Shown here: positions 1 through 10,780 of the stretch, in pieces
Numbering within the stretch: the first letter of the stretch is position 1
Layout of the letters: every line of letters starts with the position of its first letter
From: Toxorhynchites rutilus septentrionalis
Lineage: Eukaryota; Arthropoda; Insecta; Diptera; Culicidae
NCBI RefSeq assembly: GCF_029784135.1
Contig: NC_073746.1
Location: forward strand, 10,945,380-11,009,379
Length of the DNA stretch: 64,000 nt
Direction of reading: 5' to 3'
Program-made: the position numbers and the translations under genes
Notes under the pieces: generated by a model
What the model was told of the DNA's origin: nothing
Seen by the model: the letters and a program-made list of their open reading frames with translations, nothing else
Databases searched by the model: none

Positions 1-1800
1 GAGATTTAGATTCATAATCCAGATTCAAAATTGGGATTCTGAATTCTGATTCAGAATTTAGATTCAAAGTCCTGATTCTTAATCCGAATTCAGAATCGAA
101 ATTAAGAATCCTGATTAAGAATTCAGATTAAGAATCTATATACAGAATTCAGATTCAGAATCCTGATTCATAATATAAATTCAAAATCCAGATTTGAAAT
201 CCGGTTTCAGAATCGTGATTCAGATTCATAATCCGGATTCAGAATTGGGATTCCGAATCCAGGTTCAAAATCCTGATTCGAATTCCAGATTCAGAATCGA
301 AATTCAGAATCCTGATTAAGAATCCAGATCCCGAATCCAGATATAGAATTCAGTTTCAGAATTCAGATTCAGAATCCATATACAGAATTCAGATTCAGAA
401 TCCTGATTCAGAATTTAGATTCAAAATTCAAATTTGAATTCCGGATTCAGAATCGAGATTTAGATTCATAATCCAGATTCAAAATTGGGATTCTGAATCC
501 TGATTCAGAATTTAGATTCAAAGTCCTGATTCTTAATCGAATTCATTTTAATGGAATTAAGGATTAAATGGAATTAATTCATTTTAAACGGAATTAAGAA
601 TTCAGATTTAGAATTTTGATTCAGAATTTAGATTCAAAATCCACATTTGAAATCCGGATTCAAAATCGAGATTCAGATTCATAATCCATATTCAGAATTG
701 GGAAATAGAATCCAGGTTCAAAATTCTGATTAAGAATACAGGTTCAGAATCCTGATTCGAAATCCGGATTCAGAATCAAGATTCAAAATCCTGATTAAGA
801 ATCCAGATTCCGAATCCATATACAGAATTCAGATTCAGAATTTTGATTCAGAATTTAGATTCAAAATCCACATTTGAAATCCGGATTCAAAATCGAGATT
901 CAGATTCATAATCCATATTCAGAATTGGGAAATAGAATCCAGGTTCAAAATTCTGATTAAGAATACAGGTTCAGAATCCTGATTCGAAATCCGGATTCAG
1001 AATCAAGATTCAAAATCCTGATTAAGAATCCAGATTCCGAATCCATATACAGAATTCAGATTCAGAATTCTGATTCGATATCCGGATTCAGAATCGAAAT
1101 TCAGAATCCTGATTAAGAATCCAGATTAAGAATACAGGTTCAGAATCCTGATTCGAAATCCGGATTCAGAATCAAGATTCAGAATCCTGATTAAGAATCC
1201 AGATTCCGAATCCATATACAGAATTCAGATTCAGAATCCTGAATCAGAATTTAGATTCAAAATCCAGATTTGAAATCCGGATTCAGAATCGAGATTCAAA
1301 TTCATAAGCCGGATACAGAATTGGAATTTAGAATCCAGGTTCAGAATCCTGAGCTGAAATCCGGGTTCAGAATCGAAATTCAAAATCCTGATTAAGAATC
1401 CAGATTAAGAATCCTGGTTCAGAATCCTGATTCGAAATCCGGAATCGGAATCGAAATTCAGAATCCTGATTAAGAATCCAGATTGAGAATCCTGATTCCA
1501 ATATTCAGAATTCAGATGCAGAATCCTGATTCAGAATTTAGATTCAAAATCCAGATTTGAAATCCGGATTCAGAATCGAAATTTAGAATCCTGATTAAGA
1601 ATCCAGATTAAGAATTCAGATTTAGAATCCAGATTCAGAATCCTGATTCAGAATTCAGATTTGAAATCCGTATTCAGAATCAAGATTCAGAATTCTGATT
1701 AAGATTCCAGATTGAGAATCTAGATCAGAATCCAGATTCACAAATCAGATTCAAAATCCAGATGCAGAAATTCTGGATTCTGCATTCTAAATTCGGAATT
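1..1800. repeat. Degenerate short-period satellite (GATTC/GAATC words)
   Basis: The block is built almost only from the words GATTC, GAATC and close variants, spaced so that units such as GATTCAGAATCC recur about every 12 bases with many substitutions. GATTC and GAATC are reverse complements, so each strand contains both and neighbouring units can pair with each other. The pattern dissolves around 1750-1830. The window begins inside the array, so its true length is unknown. No open frame of note is present. I see a simple satellite and infer no coding function. Confidence 0.93.
614..1067. repeat. 227-bp tandem segmental duplication inside the satellite
   Basis: The segment starting TTTTGATTCAGAATTTAG at 614 restarts at 841 and runs essentially unchanged for about 227 bp, including rare variants such as GGGAAATAGAATCC. 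Because the surrounding array is degenerate, a near-identical pair shows a recent unequal exchange or slippage of a large block rather than unit-by-unit evolution. Confidence 0.85.
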
Positions 1801-1829
1801 AAGAAATTCAAATTTCTGAATCCTTGTTC

Positions 1830-3470
1830 AGAATCATAAAACTTCGTTTAATCCTGTTAACAGTCTTTCATTAGCATAGTGAACTAAGTAAACTCAATTT
1901 ACATCGCACACACATACGTTCCACTTCTTGTGCGAGCAAGTTTTCCTAACGTCTAACTTTGATTTCGACAAGACGGTTCATCGCTACACTTTCACACGAC
2001 CAAATCCGCCGCACTTTGCTTGCTGCTATCAGTGAACTCAATTCATACGACTGCTACATTCCAAATCAAGGCGCAAGATGCATGCGGTTTTGCACAGTTT
2101 GGCATGTGTGCATTGGATGGAAATTAATTCCTTCTCTGGCATACAATCTTTGGCGCGCTATGGCGCGCTGTGAACGTGAGCTCAAAGTTGCACTATGAGT
2201 TGAACGCTCACATGATAGCGTTCGAAAGTGGTGCGCGCGGTGATGGTGATGATTCCGATGAAACTCCACCCGTGGATACATCTATAATTCATGAAAGTTT
2301 TCAGTTGCTAATATAATTATGTTTACATTTGATTACATTACGCTTATTTATAGATGCAAGCATGCACGCAAAAGCAGTCGAACACACATCATCACAACCA
2401 GCATCATAATCATCTTCGTCTTAGGCGGAACCATGCCGGGAAAAGCGATCGCTTCTGAATGTTTCGCTTTCCACTGTGCTCCGACGTTTACTTTTAGGGA
2501 TTTCCATCCCACATCACATCATACGGACCCAGCGAGCGTGGCGAACTGCGGGCGAGATATGGTAACGGAATAGTTTTTCGAGATAGCGCACAAAATGTGG
2601 TGTGTGGCTCCCAACATCCGTATGGTTCCGCTTTCCTAAACAGTGGCAGATGTTGCGCCTCTCACTCGCCGGTAGCCGCCTTCCGCCATCCCCACAGTGA
2701 GAGCGAGTGAATGATTAACTTTTCCGAGCTCATTTTACGATAAATGTGCCGACTAAATAAATAAACCTTAGCCCCCTCCCCACCGCCATTCCGTCAATCA
2801 TCATGTTTGCGATTTATTAATAGCCCGTGGAGCCCAAACGAGAATCTTAATTATTTATCGCAAAACTCTCACGTCTTGCCGTCGCGAGTTGCAAACCGCG
2901 GGTTGCGTTCAATCTCATGAAAGTGATCCATCCACATTCATCCGGAGACCATCCCGCAGTTGTTGTTTGTCTAATTATCAACCGGAAAAGCATTTGTTTT
3001 CACCATTCTTCCCCCTTCCCAACCCCGGAAGGCACACAGTACAATCGCTACCACAAACTCGCAGCAAATTCGGAAATTCACAGGTTCTGATAGTGATACG
3101 ACAAGGAGAGGGAAGGGGAACGTTTTAATCTGTTTTCAATCTGCTGTGTGGCGGTGGTTTTCCTCCCGTGTTCGATCGGTTGCCTCGAACCCAATTTCAG
3201 TGAGCGTATGTGCGGTTACGAGGTTTCTCTCTCGAATCCATCGGATGGCCAAATTCGATTCGATTCGACTGTTAGTTTGAGTGGAATGCAAATGGGGCTT
3301 TATTCAATTGCCACTGGAAACGTTTTTCGAATCGAGGAGAGGACTTGCGTTGAGCCGGGGAGTATGTTACTATGGCAGGAACATGGTTTCATTTTTAAGT
3401 TGTGGTCGATAATCATTAGAGTCAGTCTCAAGCATGTGGATTAATCTTTATCCATAAGTCTTGGTCTGTA
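1830..3470. other. Apparently unique noncoding sequence
   Basis: This stretch has no repeated copy elsewhere in the window that I could find, and its base composition is more balanced than the flanks. Small open frames (for example near 1959-2198 and 3148-3444) lack recognisable domains and I do not call them genes. Between about 2700 and 2880 there are AT-rich homeodomain-like words (GATTATTAAT-like and TTAATTATTTAT) inside otherwise mixed sequence. It could be intergenic or intronic DNA with regulatory content; this is not shown by the sequence alone. Confidence 0.45.
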
Positions 3471-3929
3471 TACTTCAATGATCTCATTATTAAGCGCTTG
3501 GTCCAAAAAATATATGTTTAATTTTCAGCATGTTCGAGCAATCTTTCATTCGAAGAGAAACTGTGTACTCTTCGTACTGCTACGTTACGTACTGCTATAA
3601 TCTCTAAACATGTCACTGAAAATTAAATCAAGGTGTGTTATTTGTTTATCATTGAGAAGGTGAAGTTATTGCTGAGTGGCCTACTGAAACTTGATTAATT
3701 CTCTTTTCCTTGAGAACGCAATACTGCATAAAAGGATGGATGCATCGTTGACTTGGTGCGTTTGAGCCAATTTGGTCACACCATAGAGCAATAGAGCTGT
3801 CGTTTGAACAGCGATAATCAAAAAATATATAAAATTAATATACTATACTGTAATATGCAGTGACTAGCATAACACCATGGCTTGAACAAGGCTCTAACCA
3901 CTAGATAATAGTTTCTTCACATCCGGCTA

Positions 3930-4800
3930 GAAATACGCTGTACATTGAGGGCACTTTTAACCTGGAAACAATACTTGTATTCACGACAATTGAATGTTCG
4001 ATCAGAAAAAAAGGACAGCAATAATTTTGCTAGCGACCATATAGTAACGGCTTATAGATTTTCCAAATGGCCTTTAATGAGTTCGAGAGTTTAGACTAGT
4101 TTTCCAGATTAGCTATTTTCGAGGGAAGAAGGGGAATGAACTGAGAAAGTCAAAAGCCACTGTAATACAAAACATCGTCGTTATCACCAATGAGTCCGAA
4201 CATACTCCTGAATTCACACAATCTCTCTTTCGGCATAAAAATATACATCAATTCACACAGGATATCATTTTAGAAGCGGAAACCGACGCGGTACGTCCTA
4301 TTCATATTTCTCTTCTGCTTTGCCTCTACGCGTCAATGCAAGCTCTGCACTATGCTTGCTTCGTGCAGATTCTGAGAATGCACGTAGCAAATTAATTCTA
4401 CGCAACATGAGAAAGCATCAAGCACACGAAGTATTCGAACGCCACTTTTAGCCCGGAAACAATACCGAATTCGCGAAAATTGAACGATCGATCTGAGGGC
4501 CACAAAACACTCCTAAATTAACACGAAATCTTCCCCGGCACACAAATTGTAGAAATCAATTTGTTTCTAATATTACTTTAGAATGTTTCGAACTGTTGCA
4601 TTGACTGGTATTGAAATAACTTTTTAGTGACAGATTTGATTGTTCTGAGTAGCGCCACGTATTTAAGGAATTGATTCATTCTTGTTCCGGCGGGAACAAG
4701 CTGACCATATGTCGAAATTTCTGTCCTTATTGCCAATGAATGTAATGTATCTCCGCTCCTAGAAAAAGTGAATGCAGCCACAGGCGATTCTACATCCATC
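3930..4800. repeat. Diverged dispersed repeat with internal direct duplication
   Basis: Two stretches about 490 bp apart resemble each other: around 3950 and 4440 both read roughly CACTTTTA(A/G)CC(T/C)GGAAACAATAC, followed by an ATTGAA(T/C)G(T/A)TCGATC word and then an ACTCCT(G/A)AATT word. The middle part (about 4330-4390, GTCAATGCAAGCTCTGCACTATGC) resembles, in reverse orientation, sequence near 50150-50215. I read this as an old copy of a dispersed noncoding repeat. Boundaries are approximate. The stretches 3471-3929 and 4801-4975 show nothing I can name. Confidence 0.5.
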
Positions 4801-4977
4801 CCGCAGCCTCAATGAAATACTTATTCTAAACTCACAGTCTTGAAGACAACATTTTGGACGCCCTCGATGCCGCCGTCGACTGGTCGTGATGGTGTGTTGT
4901 GACCAGGGTTGCCAATTATCATTTTCAAAAACCAGGAAGAATTAAAAAAAATCAGGAAGGACTTAGGATAGCTCATA

Positions 4978-5170
4978 TTGGGTTGTCCGGAAAGTTAATG
5001 TTGATTTTGGGAAAACAAAAGCATCAGCATTATAACTCAATTTTATATCCATAGTTTTGTTTCACAATATTTCGCCATCTTTCACGCAGCTTAAATATTA
5101 TATCCTCCCAGAACATGTCTGCTTCCTCGTCGAAAACTGCTGCGAGCCTACCCAGAAACGGAGTATGACA
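4978..5170 (-). pseudogene. mariner-type transposase C-terminal relic with terminal inverted repeat
   Basis: Read on the minus strand, about 5150-5024 encodes a short tail with FDEEADMFWED followed by LRERWRNIVKQNYGYKIEL and a stop. The arrangement of an acidic/aromatic stretch, then (L)xERWxxxVxxNxxY, then the stop resembles the end of mariner-family transposases. Just beyond lies a candidate terminal repeat starting TTGGGTTGTCCGGAAAGT at 4978, directly next to a TA dinucleotide (4976-4977), the target of this superfamily. The rest of the gene, including all catalytic acidic residues, is missing or unrecognisable. Family assignment is by motif memory, not by a search. Confidence 0.55.
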
Positions 5171-6197
5171 TTTTTTTCTGGACTATGACTTTTGGGTTCA
5201 TTTCGTTTACCTCGATGTTTTCGCCGCTCAACATTGCTCTAAATGATCCATTTAGAGCAATAAGATTTTCTCCAAAATGTCATCTTAGTAACGTTTATGA
5301 GGCGATTCTTAGATGAAGATGCAATCCATTAAAAGTTTTTCGGCTAAATTAAGAGGGAACCCACACATTGTAACGATAACGGTAACTCTAGTGAATCTGC
5401 TAATTCATTTGCTATGTACCGTAGTTTATTTGTGACCAGCGTCTTGATTTGGTCATTATCAGTGGTCGCACGAAATTTCCGAAAAAATAAATTTTCTTCA
5501 ATAAATTAATGTTATTATTCCTGAAAGTATTATTCATCTTTTTTTTTGCAGTTGAATGCTATTTACTGCGAAAATATAACTGAACTTGTATTTTCTTTAT
5601 TTAGCTCTACATAATTCTCAGCGCCTAATATTTCTTCCATTGTTCCATTCCCAAGTCTATTTCTAATCTTTGTTTTATTTAGATTGAAATAACAAAGATG
5701 TTTACCAATACTAAATGTAGAAGAATGATTAAGCACGGTATAAACCCTTGCATAAGTGGGAAAGCTAGTATTTTATCTGATCTCTTGATCGTTTATATTT
5801 TATCCCAACAACCAAAAACCTGCAGCATGACTACAGAAAATTGAGGAGAAATCAATATTAAGCTTTTCTCTGTATTCATCGTCCATGTTTTGGAATGAAT
5901 TTTCTACTCAACAAATGAGGAAATATCAATCAATCAGAAATACCAGCAGTGGAAGCAGAGGTAATTCCCCTAATTTGATGTTATTTGATTCGGTTACCAT
6001 AGTCCCATCGTTAAAGTTAAAGTTCCACTTTGAATCTAACGAGCAAATGGTGTACGAAATATTTTTATATTGACCGTGAATTCGAAAATTTCCTCTTGAG
6101 TAATTTTATGTATTCGAACATCAATAATTCTGGGCCCATATCTACATACACACTTTCCTCAATAAAGCAATGTTGTTCTTTAAGCTTAATCTCGTTA
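5170..6197. other. No recognisable gene; small hairpin at 5233-5261
   Basis: AT-rich sequence with no supported coding region. A perfect 12-bp stem (ATTGCTCTAAAT at 5233-5244 with its complement at 5250-5261, 5-nt loop) stands out, but it is too short for a microRNA precursor and could be a terminator-like or chance palindrome. Confidence 0.4.
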
Positions 6198-6199
6198 TA

Positions 6200-6246
6200 A
6201 AGGGTGTGTCACATCAAATTGCATCATGGAAAAAACACTGTAGAAA
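6200..6246. repeat. Left terminal inverted repeat of the ITmD37E element
   Basis: Begins AAGGGTGTGTCACATCAAAT immediately after TA and matches the reverse complement of 7424-7469 with two substitutions. Such ends are the transposase recognition and cleavage sites. Confidence 0.92.
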
Positions 6247-6328
6247 TTCGCCCAGTAGACCGATCCTTTTGAAAATTTTAGACAGTAAAATAAAAACTAT
6301 TAAACAACTTTTGGCATTTTCTTTTTAT

Positions 6329-7317
6329 TCATACTTCGAGCCCAAGCCCGTATGCTCGCACCTTCCTCTTTACCCCGTCCATACGGTTCTGTACAACGTC
6401 AGGTTGTAGTTTTTTTTGAACAGAAATCCATTTTCTCTTGAAGTCCGCCTCCGATTTGACAACTTTTGGGTTCTTCCGGAGGGCCTGCTTCATAATCGCC
6501 CAATATTTCTCTATTGGGCGAAGCTCCGGCGCGTTGGGCGGGTTCATTTCCTTTGGAAGGTGACCCCGTTGGCTTCGTACCACTCCAACACGTCCTTTGA
6601 ATAGTGGCACGAAGCGAGGTCCGGCTAGAAGATGGTCGGGCCCTCGTGCTGCTTCAATAGTGGTAGTAAGCGCTTCTGTAGGCACTCCTTAAGGTAAACC
6701 TGCCCGTTTACCGTGCCGGTCATCACGAAGAGGGCGCTCCGCTTTCCGCAAGAGCAAATCGCTTGCCACACCATGTACTTTTTGGCAAACTTGGATAGTT
6801 TCTGCTTGCGAATCTCCTCCGGAACGCTGAATTTGTCCTCTGCGGAGAAGAACAACAGGCCCGGCAGCTGACGAAAGTCCGCTTTGACGTAGGTTTCGTC
6901 GTCCATTACCAGGCAATGCGGCTTCGTCAGCATTTCGGTGTACAGTGTGTTTTGCCTTTCGTCGCGGTTAGGAGCCTTCTGAACCTTGTATGTACGCAGG
7001 CCCTTCCGCTGCTTGGTCCGCTGGACGAATGAACTTGACAAATTCAGCTTATTGGCGACATCCCGGACCGAACTTCTCGGATCACGTCTAAACTGCTTAA
7101 CTGCGCGCTTGTGATCTTTTTCACTGACGGAGCATCCATTTTTGCCGTTCTTCACCTTCCGGTCGATGGTTAGGTTCTCGAAGTATCGTTTCAGTACTCT
7201 GTTGACCGTGGATTGGACGATTTCCAGCATCTTACCGATGTCCCGATGTGACAACTCCGGATTCTCGGAATGAGTGCACAGGATTAATTCACGACGCTCT
7301 TTTTCGTTCGACGACAT
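6329..7317 (-). pseudogene. ITmD37E-type transposase, disrupted by a stop and a frameshift
   Basis: The minus-strand frame starts with ATG at 7317 (MSSNEKERRELILCTHSEN) and runs open for 230 residues: helix-turn-helix DNA-binding segments (about residues 1-110, with HRDIGKMLEIVQSTVNRVLKR and a second HTH around SSVRDVANKLNLSSSFVQR) and then the first catalytic Asp in VMDDETYVKADF. At 6622-6624 a TAG stands where the conserved Trp before PDLASCHY is expected. About 65 bases downstream a small deletion (net -1 frame, near 6560) shifts the frame; the C-terminal part resumes in another frame with PKEMNPPNAPELRPIEKYW, holding the last catalytic Glu, and ends at 6329. Full length would be near 340 residues. 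Both lesions are in the catalytic half, so this copy cannot make active enzyme. Confidence 0.9.
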
Positions 7318-7423
7318 TTTTCCAAATTTACGAAAAATTGACAGTGAAGCATGGCCAACGTGATCTATACACTCTTATCTGATTATAAGCGAAAGCTGAA
7401 GATATAATTCCTAAAAATTTAAT

Positions 7424-7469
7424 ATCTACAGCGTTTTTTCCGTGATGCAATTTGATGTGACACACCCTT
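7424..7469. repeat. Right terminal inverted repeat of the ITmD37E element
   Basis: Ends TTTGATGTGACACACCCTT directly before TA and pairs with the left end over about 46 bp with two mismatches. Confidence 0.92.
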
Positions 7470-7471
7470 TA

Positions 7472-7741
7472 ATTTCATAAATTCGTCGGACATTCTGGTT
7501 TAGTGAAATTTTTTAGCACTGTTTTGAGAAGCCACGAAACATTTCGTAGTAAGCCATTTAACAGTTTTGTGTAGTGATAAAGAAAGTTAAGCACTGTATT
7601 GCATCAAGAGAATTTAATCTAATGTAGGCTTTATGCAAGTGCGGACCGGAGATCTATTATGACTGAGAAAAGTTTTGCATGGATACCAGTAAATTTATTA
7701 AGCATAATTGTAATAAGATATGAAAAGTAAAAAGCCAGCCA
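7472..7741. other. No recognisable feature
   Basis: Short AT-rich spacer between the ITmD37E element and the following foldback element. I see no gene or repeat in it. Confidence 0.4.
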
Positions 7742-8557
7742 TTCCATGTCAAATCGATAATAGTGACTCTCGGATTTTGGTGAAAAGCGGCAATTTCGGT
7801 CTCCGCTGTCCGGTCTAACTTGATAATGGAAGAACAGAAGGAAAACTCTTACGCCTAAATGGCTACTGTGTAAATGTGTACCATATGCAATGGTATAGAA
7901 GGGAATATTCTAACGCCAAAAAGGCAACTGTGTAATGTGCTAATTATAGATATGATAAACATGTGACATGTATACGATTAAAATTCGGCTCAGTTACAGC
8001 TAAAATGCTAATGAGCCTAACATAAACAAAATGGATAAAAAAAGCTACTTAGAACTAGTCTTTTCTTTAAAAAAATACCAGACTTTCTAATGAAATTAAT
8101 TTCCTTTCTGTAATTATTGATTGTATTTGTTTTTTTATATTTTACATGGTCTTGGGAACAAGGGCCAAGGGCATATTTTTTATATTTTTTCTCGAAAGCT
8201 GATGTTTTTTACATAACATATCCAAAAATGAGAGAGGCTTCCTTTGTTTGTTCTTGGGTTACAATTTTTTTAAATAAACCGATGGTTCGAAAAATCATCA
8301 ATTTTCACCCCTTGCTTTCAACACAAAAATCCAGAACTTTTGAACTACTGGACCGATTCAAAAGTCATGAATTTTCATGAAAGTCATTTCTGGAAACAAG
8401 AGAAAAAAGTTGATTTTTCGGACAACCCTGAAATGGAAATGGGCACCTTAATGAAAAGTAAAAAAATACGTGTCAAATGTTTTGCGATAAAGAACAAAAG
8501 TACAAATTTTCAAGAAAATCTGAGAACCATTATATCGGTTTGGCATGGAATCGGAAT
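7742..8557. mobile_element. Foldback inverted-repeat element, copy A (noncoding)
   Basis: Begins ATTCCATGTCAAATCGAT and ends ATCGGTTTGGCATGGAAT, an imperfect inverted repeat. Left and right halves contain matching blocks in opposite orientation: a TTTTGGTGAAAAGCGGCA-like stretch on the left pairs with TTTTCAAGAAAATCTGAG on the right. The same family appears larger and better preserved at 33676-35068. No coding capacity is evident. The target duplication is not clear. Superfamily is unassigned. Confidence 0.65.
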
Positions 8558-8593
8558 ATATAGAAAAATATAGCGCCATTGGACCCGAGACCA

Positions 8594-8935
8594 TAAAACT
8601 ATCAAAAACAAATACAATTAAGTCCACGAAAACAAAATCGAAATTTTCTGCAAACATAATATTTTCTCCAATAAAGGATGTCTAATATGCTTTAATATGA
8701 TATGTTGATCATTCTAATCGGTTCAGTGGTTTAAATGTTATGAATTTATGAAAAAGTCATTTTTGGAAAAAGGGGGAAAATTTAGTTTTCGATCCACCAT
8801 AAAATGGAATTAGTCACCATAATAAAGAAGACAAAAAATACGGGTCTAATATTTTACGATAAACAACAAAATTACCATTTTTCACGAAAATCTGAGAACC
8901 AACACTTCGGTTTGTTATGAAATTAGCAAAGAATG
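8594..8935. mobile_element. Partial right half of the same foldback family
   Basis: Contains the blocks seen in the right arms of the other copies in the same order: a TGATATGTTGATCATTCTAATCGGTT word, AAAAAGTCATTTTTGG, AATGGAATTAGTCACC, TCTAATATTTTACGATAAA and finally AAAATCTGAGAACCA with a CGGTTTGTTATGAAAT end. The left arm is missing, so this is a truncated copy lying tandem to copy A. Confidence 0.6.
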
Positions 8936-9523
8936 TGTCTTGTCAAATGCCCATATGACTAGAAAATATTTTAGAATAGAAATAACGATGATAATGTGCT
9001 AGATTAGAGAATATTTAGTTCCATAGGAATTTATTCACCTCTATAAAAATATAATAAAATATCAATTGGTATTTGACTGACCGATCCACAAATCACCAGA
9101 AAAAAAACACAACACATATTTTTTTTGGTCCTGTTTATTACTCTTATTTCCATACAGTACACTTATTGTACTAAGCATCGCTGCCAACTATTATTTTCCA
9201 AAATCAGAAAAAATTAAATAGAGACATCGGATGAAAAATCAGAAAATTGATGCTGCTGAAATACGTGGTTTTAATATACATTATACACGAAATTGTATTT
9301 GGTTTTGTTTTATTTGTTAAGATTTGTGAGTATTTGAGAAATTTTGCACATACTGTTTTCGTTTTTATGTGCTATCTAGTAGCAATCAGGTTTGACATTT
9401 ATTACAGGAAAGTAATATTTTTTTGTATCACAAACAAAAATGCTCACACTAAAAAATAATAAGCAGGATCTTTATGCTCTGTTCTAAATTATGATCTGAA
9501 TGATAACCCGGTAATGGCTATCA
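8936..9523. other. No recognisable feature
   Basis: AT-rich sequence. A 70-residue open frame (9247-9459) is hydrophobic but has no recognisable motif and lies between repeats; I do not support it as a gene. Confidence 0.35.
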
Positions 9524-10780
9524 TTTTTGACGTAGGATTACGTCTCTCGGGAACATATAGGGGTACAAATTGAAAATCTGAAATCGAGCACATCGTGAAA
9601 ATTGTCCAATTTCAAACGTTTATTGCTCAGACATTTCATGATGGATTGATGAAATTTTTGCTTCAATCGATTTCTGCACTCCATAACAATTTTTGATATT
9701 GAAAAAAGTAATATATGTCATGCAACTAACTATCGAACAATTGAAAAATCTTAACCCCTATCCTAACGAAAATATCCACATCTGATTGGTCGAAATTGAC
9801 GACACATGCGGCGGGTCCCTAACAGAGACATCAAAACCAAGATGCCTGGGGGAAATCGACATTGCAAATACATAAAAGTAGGGGGAGCTTTTACTCCCAC
9901 CGAAATGTGTTCCCTAACAGAGACACCAAAACCAAGCTGCCTGGGGGAAATCGGAATCGCAAATATATGCAAGTCGGGGGCATTTTTATTTTGCAAGTAA
10001 GGTGAGTGATACGATTAATTCTAGCTAATAAAATTTAAATTTGGAATTTAAATGTCGGTTGCTTCGTGAAATTTCATATCAATGACCGATCGTGTACCAA
10101 GGTGTGTTTCGCCTCAAGAACGGGTCGTTTGGCTTAAGCTGTCTGTTTTGTTGTTGTTGTTTCACCCAAGAAAAGTTTATGCGGCGAGAAAAATTGGGAA
10201 AGTGAAGAAGTATTAGAAAAAGTGATTTCCAATATACTCTACATATAGTATGAGGTGTTGTTAGTACAATTAAAATTCGCATTGGGTTCAATAAACACTC
10301 AGAAAATATAAATTATAAAATAAAATTGCCTTTTCCATTTCAATTATGGTTTCTCTATATTAAAGTAACATGTTTTTACTGATAAGAAAGATTTATAATT
10401 GTGTTCGGTATTGGTAATTATCTTATATTTCATTGGTGAGTCTTTTTTTGTTTATTCCATCCATACATAACACAGGAGGCATCTCGTCTAGGATCACAGA
10501 GGGCGATTTTCATCATATCTCGTTCCACTTCGGTATCTTTCATCTGATACGCACCATCCAACGACTGTTCACCATCCTTCTGTTATCATCACTAGGTAAA
10601 CACTGGTGGAGTGAACAAACAATACTCAACAACCAAACAAAACGGCCCTGTCAGGGCCACCAATCCATTATCAAGTAGTTTAACGATGTAATTCTTCAAA
10701 CATATCCAAATTCAATTGATAGCCTAACGAAATCCTACGTTTACTATGCGGTCGTGTCTCGAACACAACCCTTCTGTGAC
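9524..10780. repeat. Palindrome-headed dispersed repeat, copy 1
   Basis: Starts with the imperfect palindrome GACGTAGGATTACGTC (9529-9544) after a T run, and ends near an AATCCTACGTTTACTATGCGG word followed by a GTGTCTCGAACACAACC word. Other copies with the same head and tail lie at 24415-25360 and 62138-63772. Inside (about 9815-9990) two ~92-bp direct repeats each contain a CTAACAGAGACA(T/C)CAAAACCAAG block, then GCCTGGGGGAAATCG, then GCAAATA(C/T)AT. No protein is encoded. The class of element is unknown; the inverted ACGTAGGA/TCCTACGT motifs at opposite ends suggest a DNA element. Confidence 0.65.
9815..9990. repeat. Two ~92-bp direct repeats (internal minisatellite)
   Basis: The segment CCTAACAGAGACATCAAAAC at about 9822 restarts at about 9914 with a few substitutions. 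The same motif recurs in single or double form at about 24950-25045, 31715-31760 and 62425-62560, so it is a characteristic module of this dispersed family rather than a local array. Confidence 0.75.

Larger units (their letters stand above)
6200..7469 (-). mobile_element. ITmD37E-type Tc1/mariner DNA transposon, defective
   Basis: A complete-looking element of about 1270 bp flanked by TA duplications (6198-6199 and 7470-7471). Its ends are inverted repeats of about 46 bp starting AAGGGTGTGTCACATCAAAT with only two mismatches. It carries one transposase gene on the minus strand. The catalytic spacing (D, then 37 residues, then E, allowing for a small deletion in this copy) and the EMNPPNAPELRPIEKYW block fit the ITmD37E family described from mosquitoes. 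The transposase is broken, so this copy could move only with enzyme supplied by another copy. Very similar TIRs suggest a fairly recent insertion. Confidence 0.9.

Noticed and set aside
1..1800. CRISPR-like regular repeats
   Set aside because: There are no unique spacers between the repeats and the genome is eukaryotic. It is a satellite.
1959..3444. Small host genes in the left unique region
   Set aside because: Frames of 79-98 codons without domains, codon structure or splice context that I could defend.
5233..5261. MicroRNA precursor
   Set aside because: The 12-bp stem with a 5-nt loop is far too short.
6416..6604. Plus-strand frame inside the transposon
   Set aside because: Antisense shadow of the transposase pseudogene.
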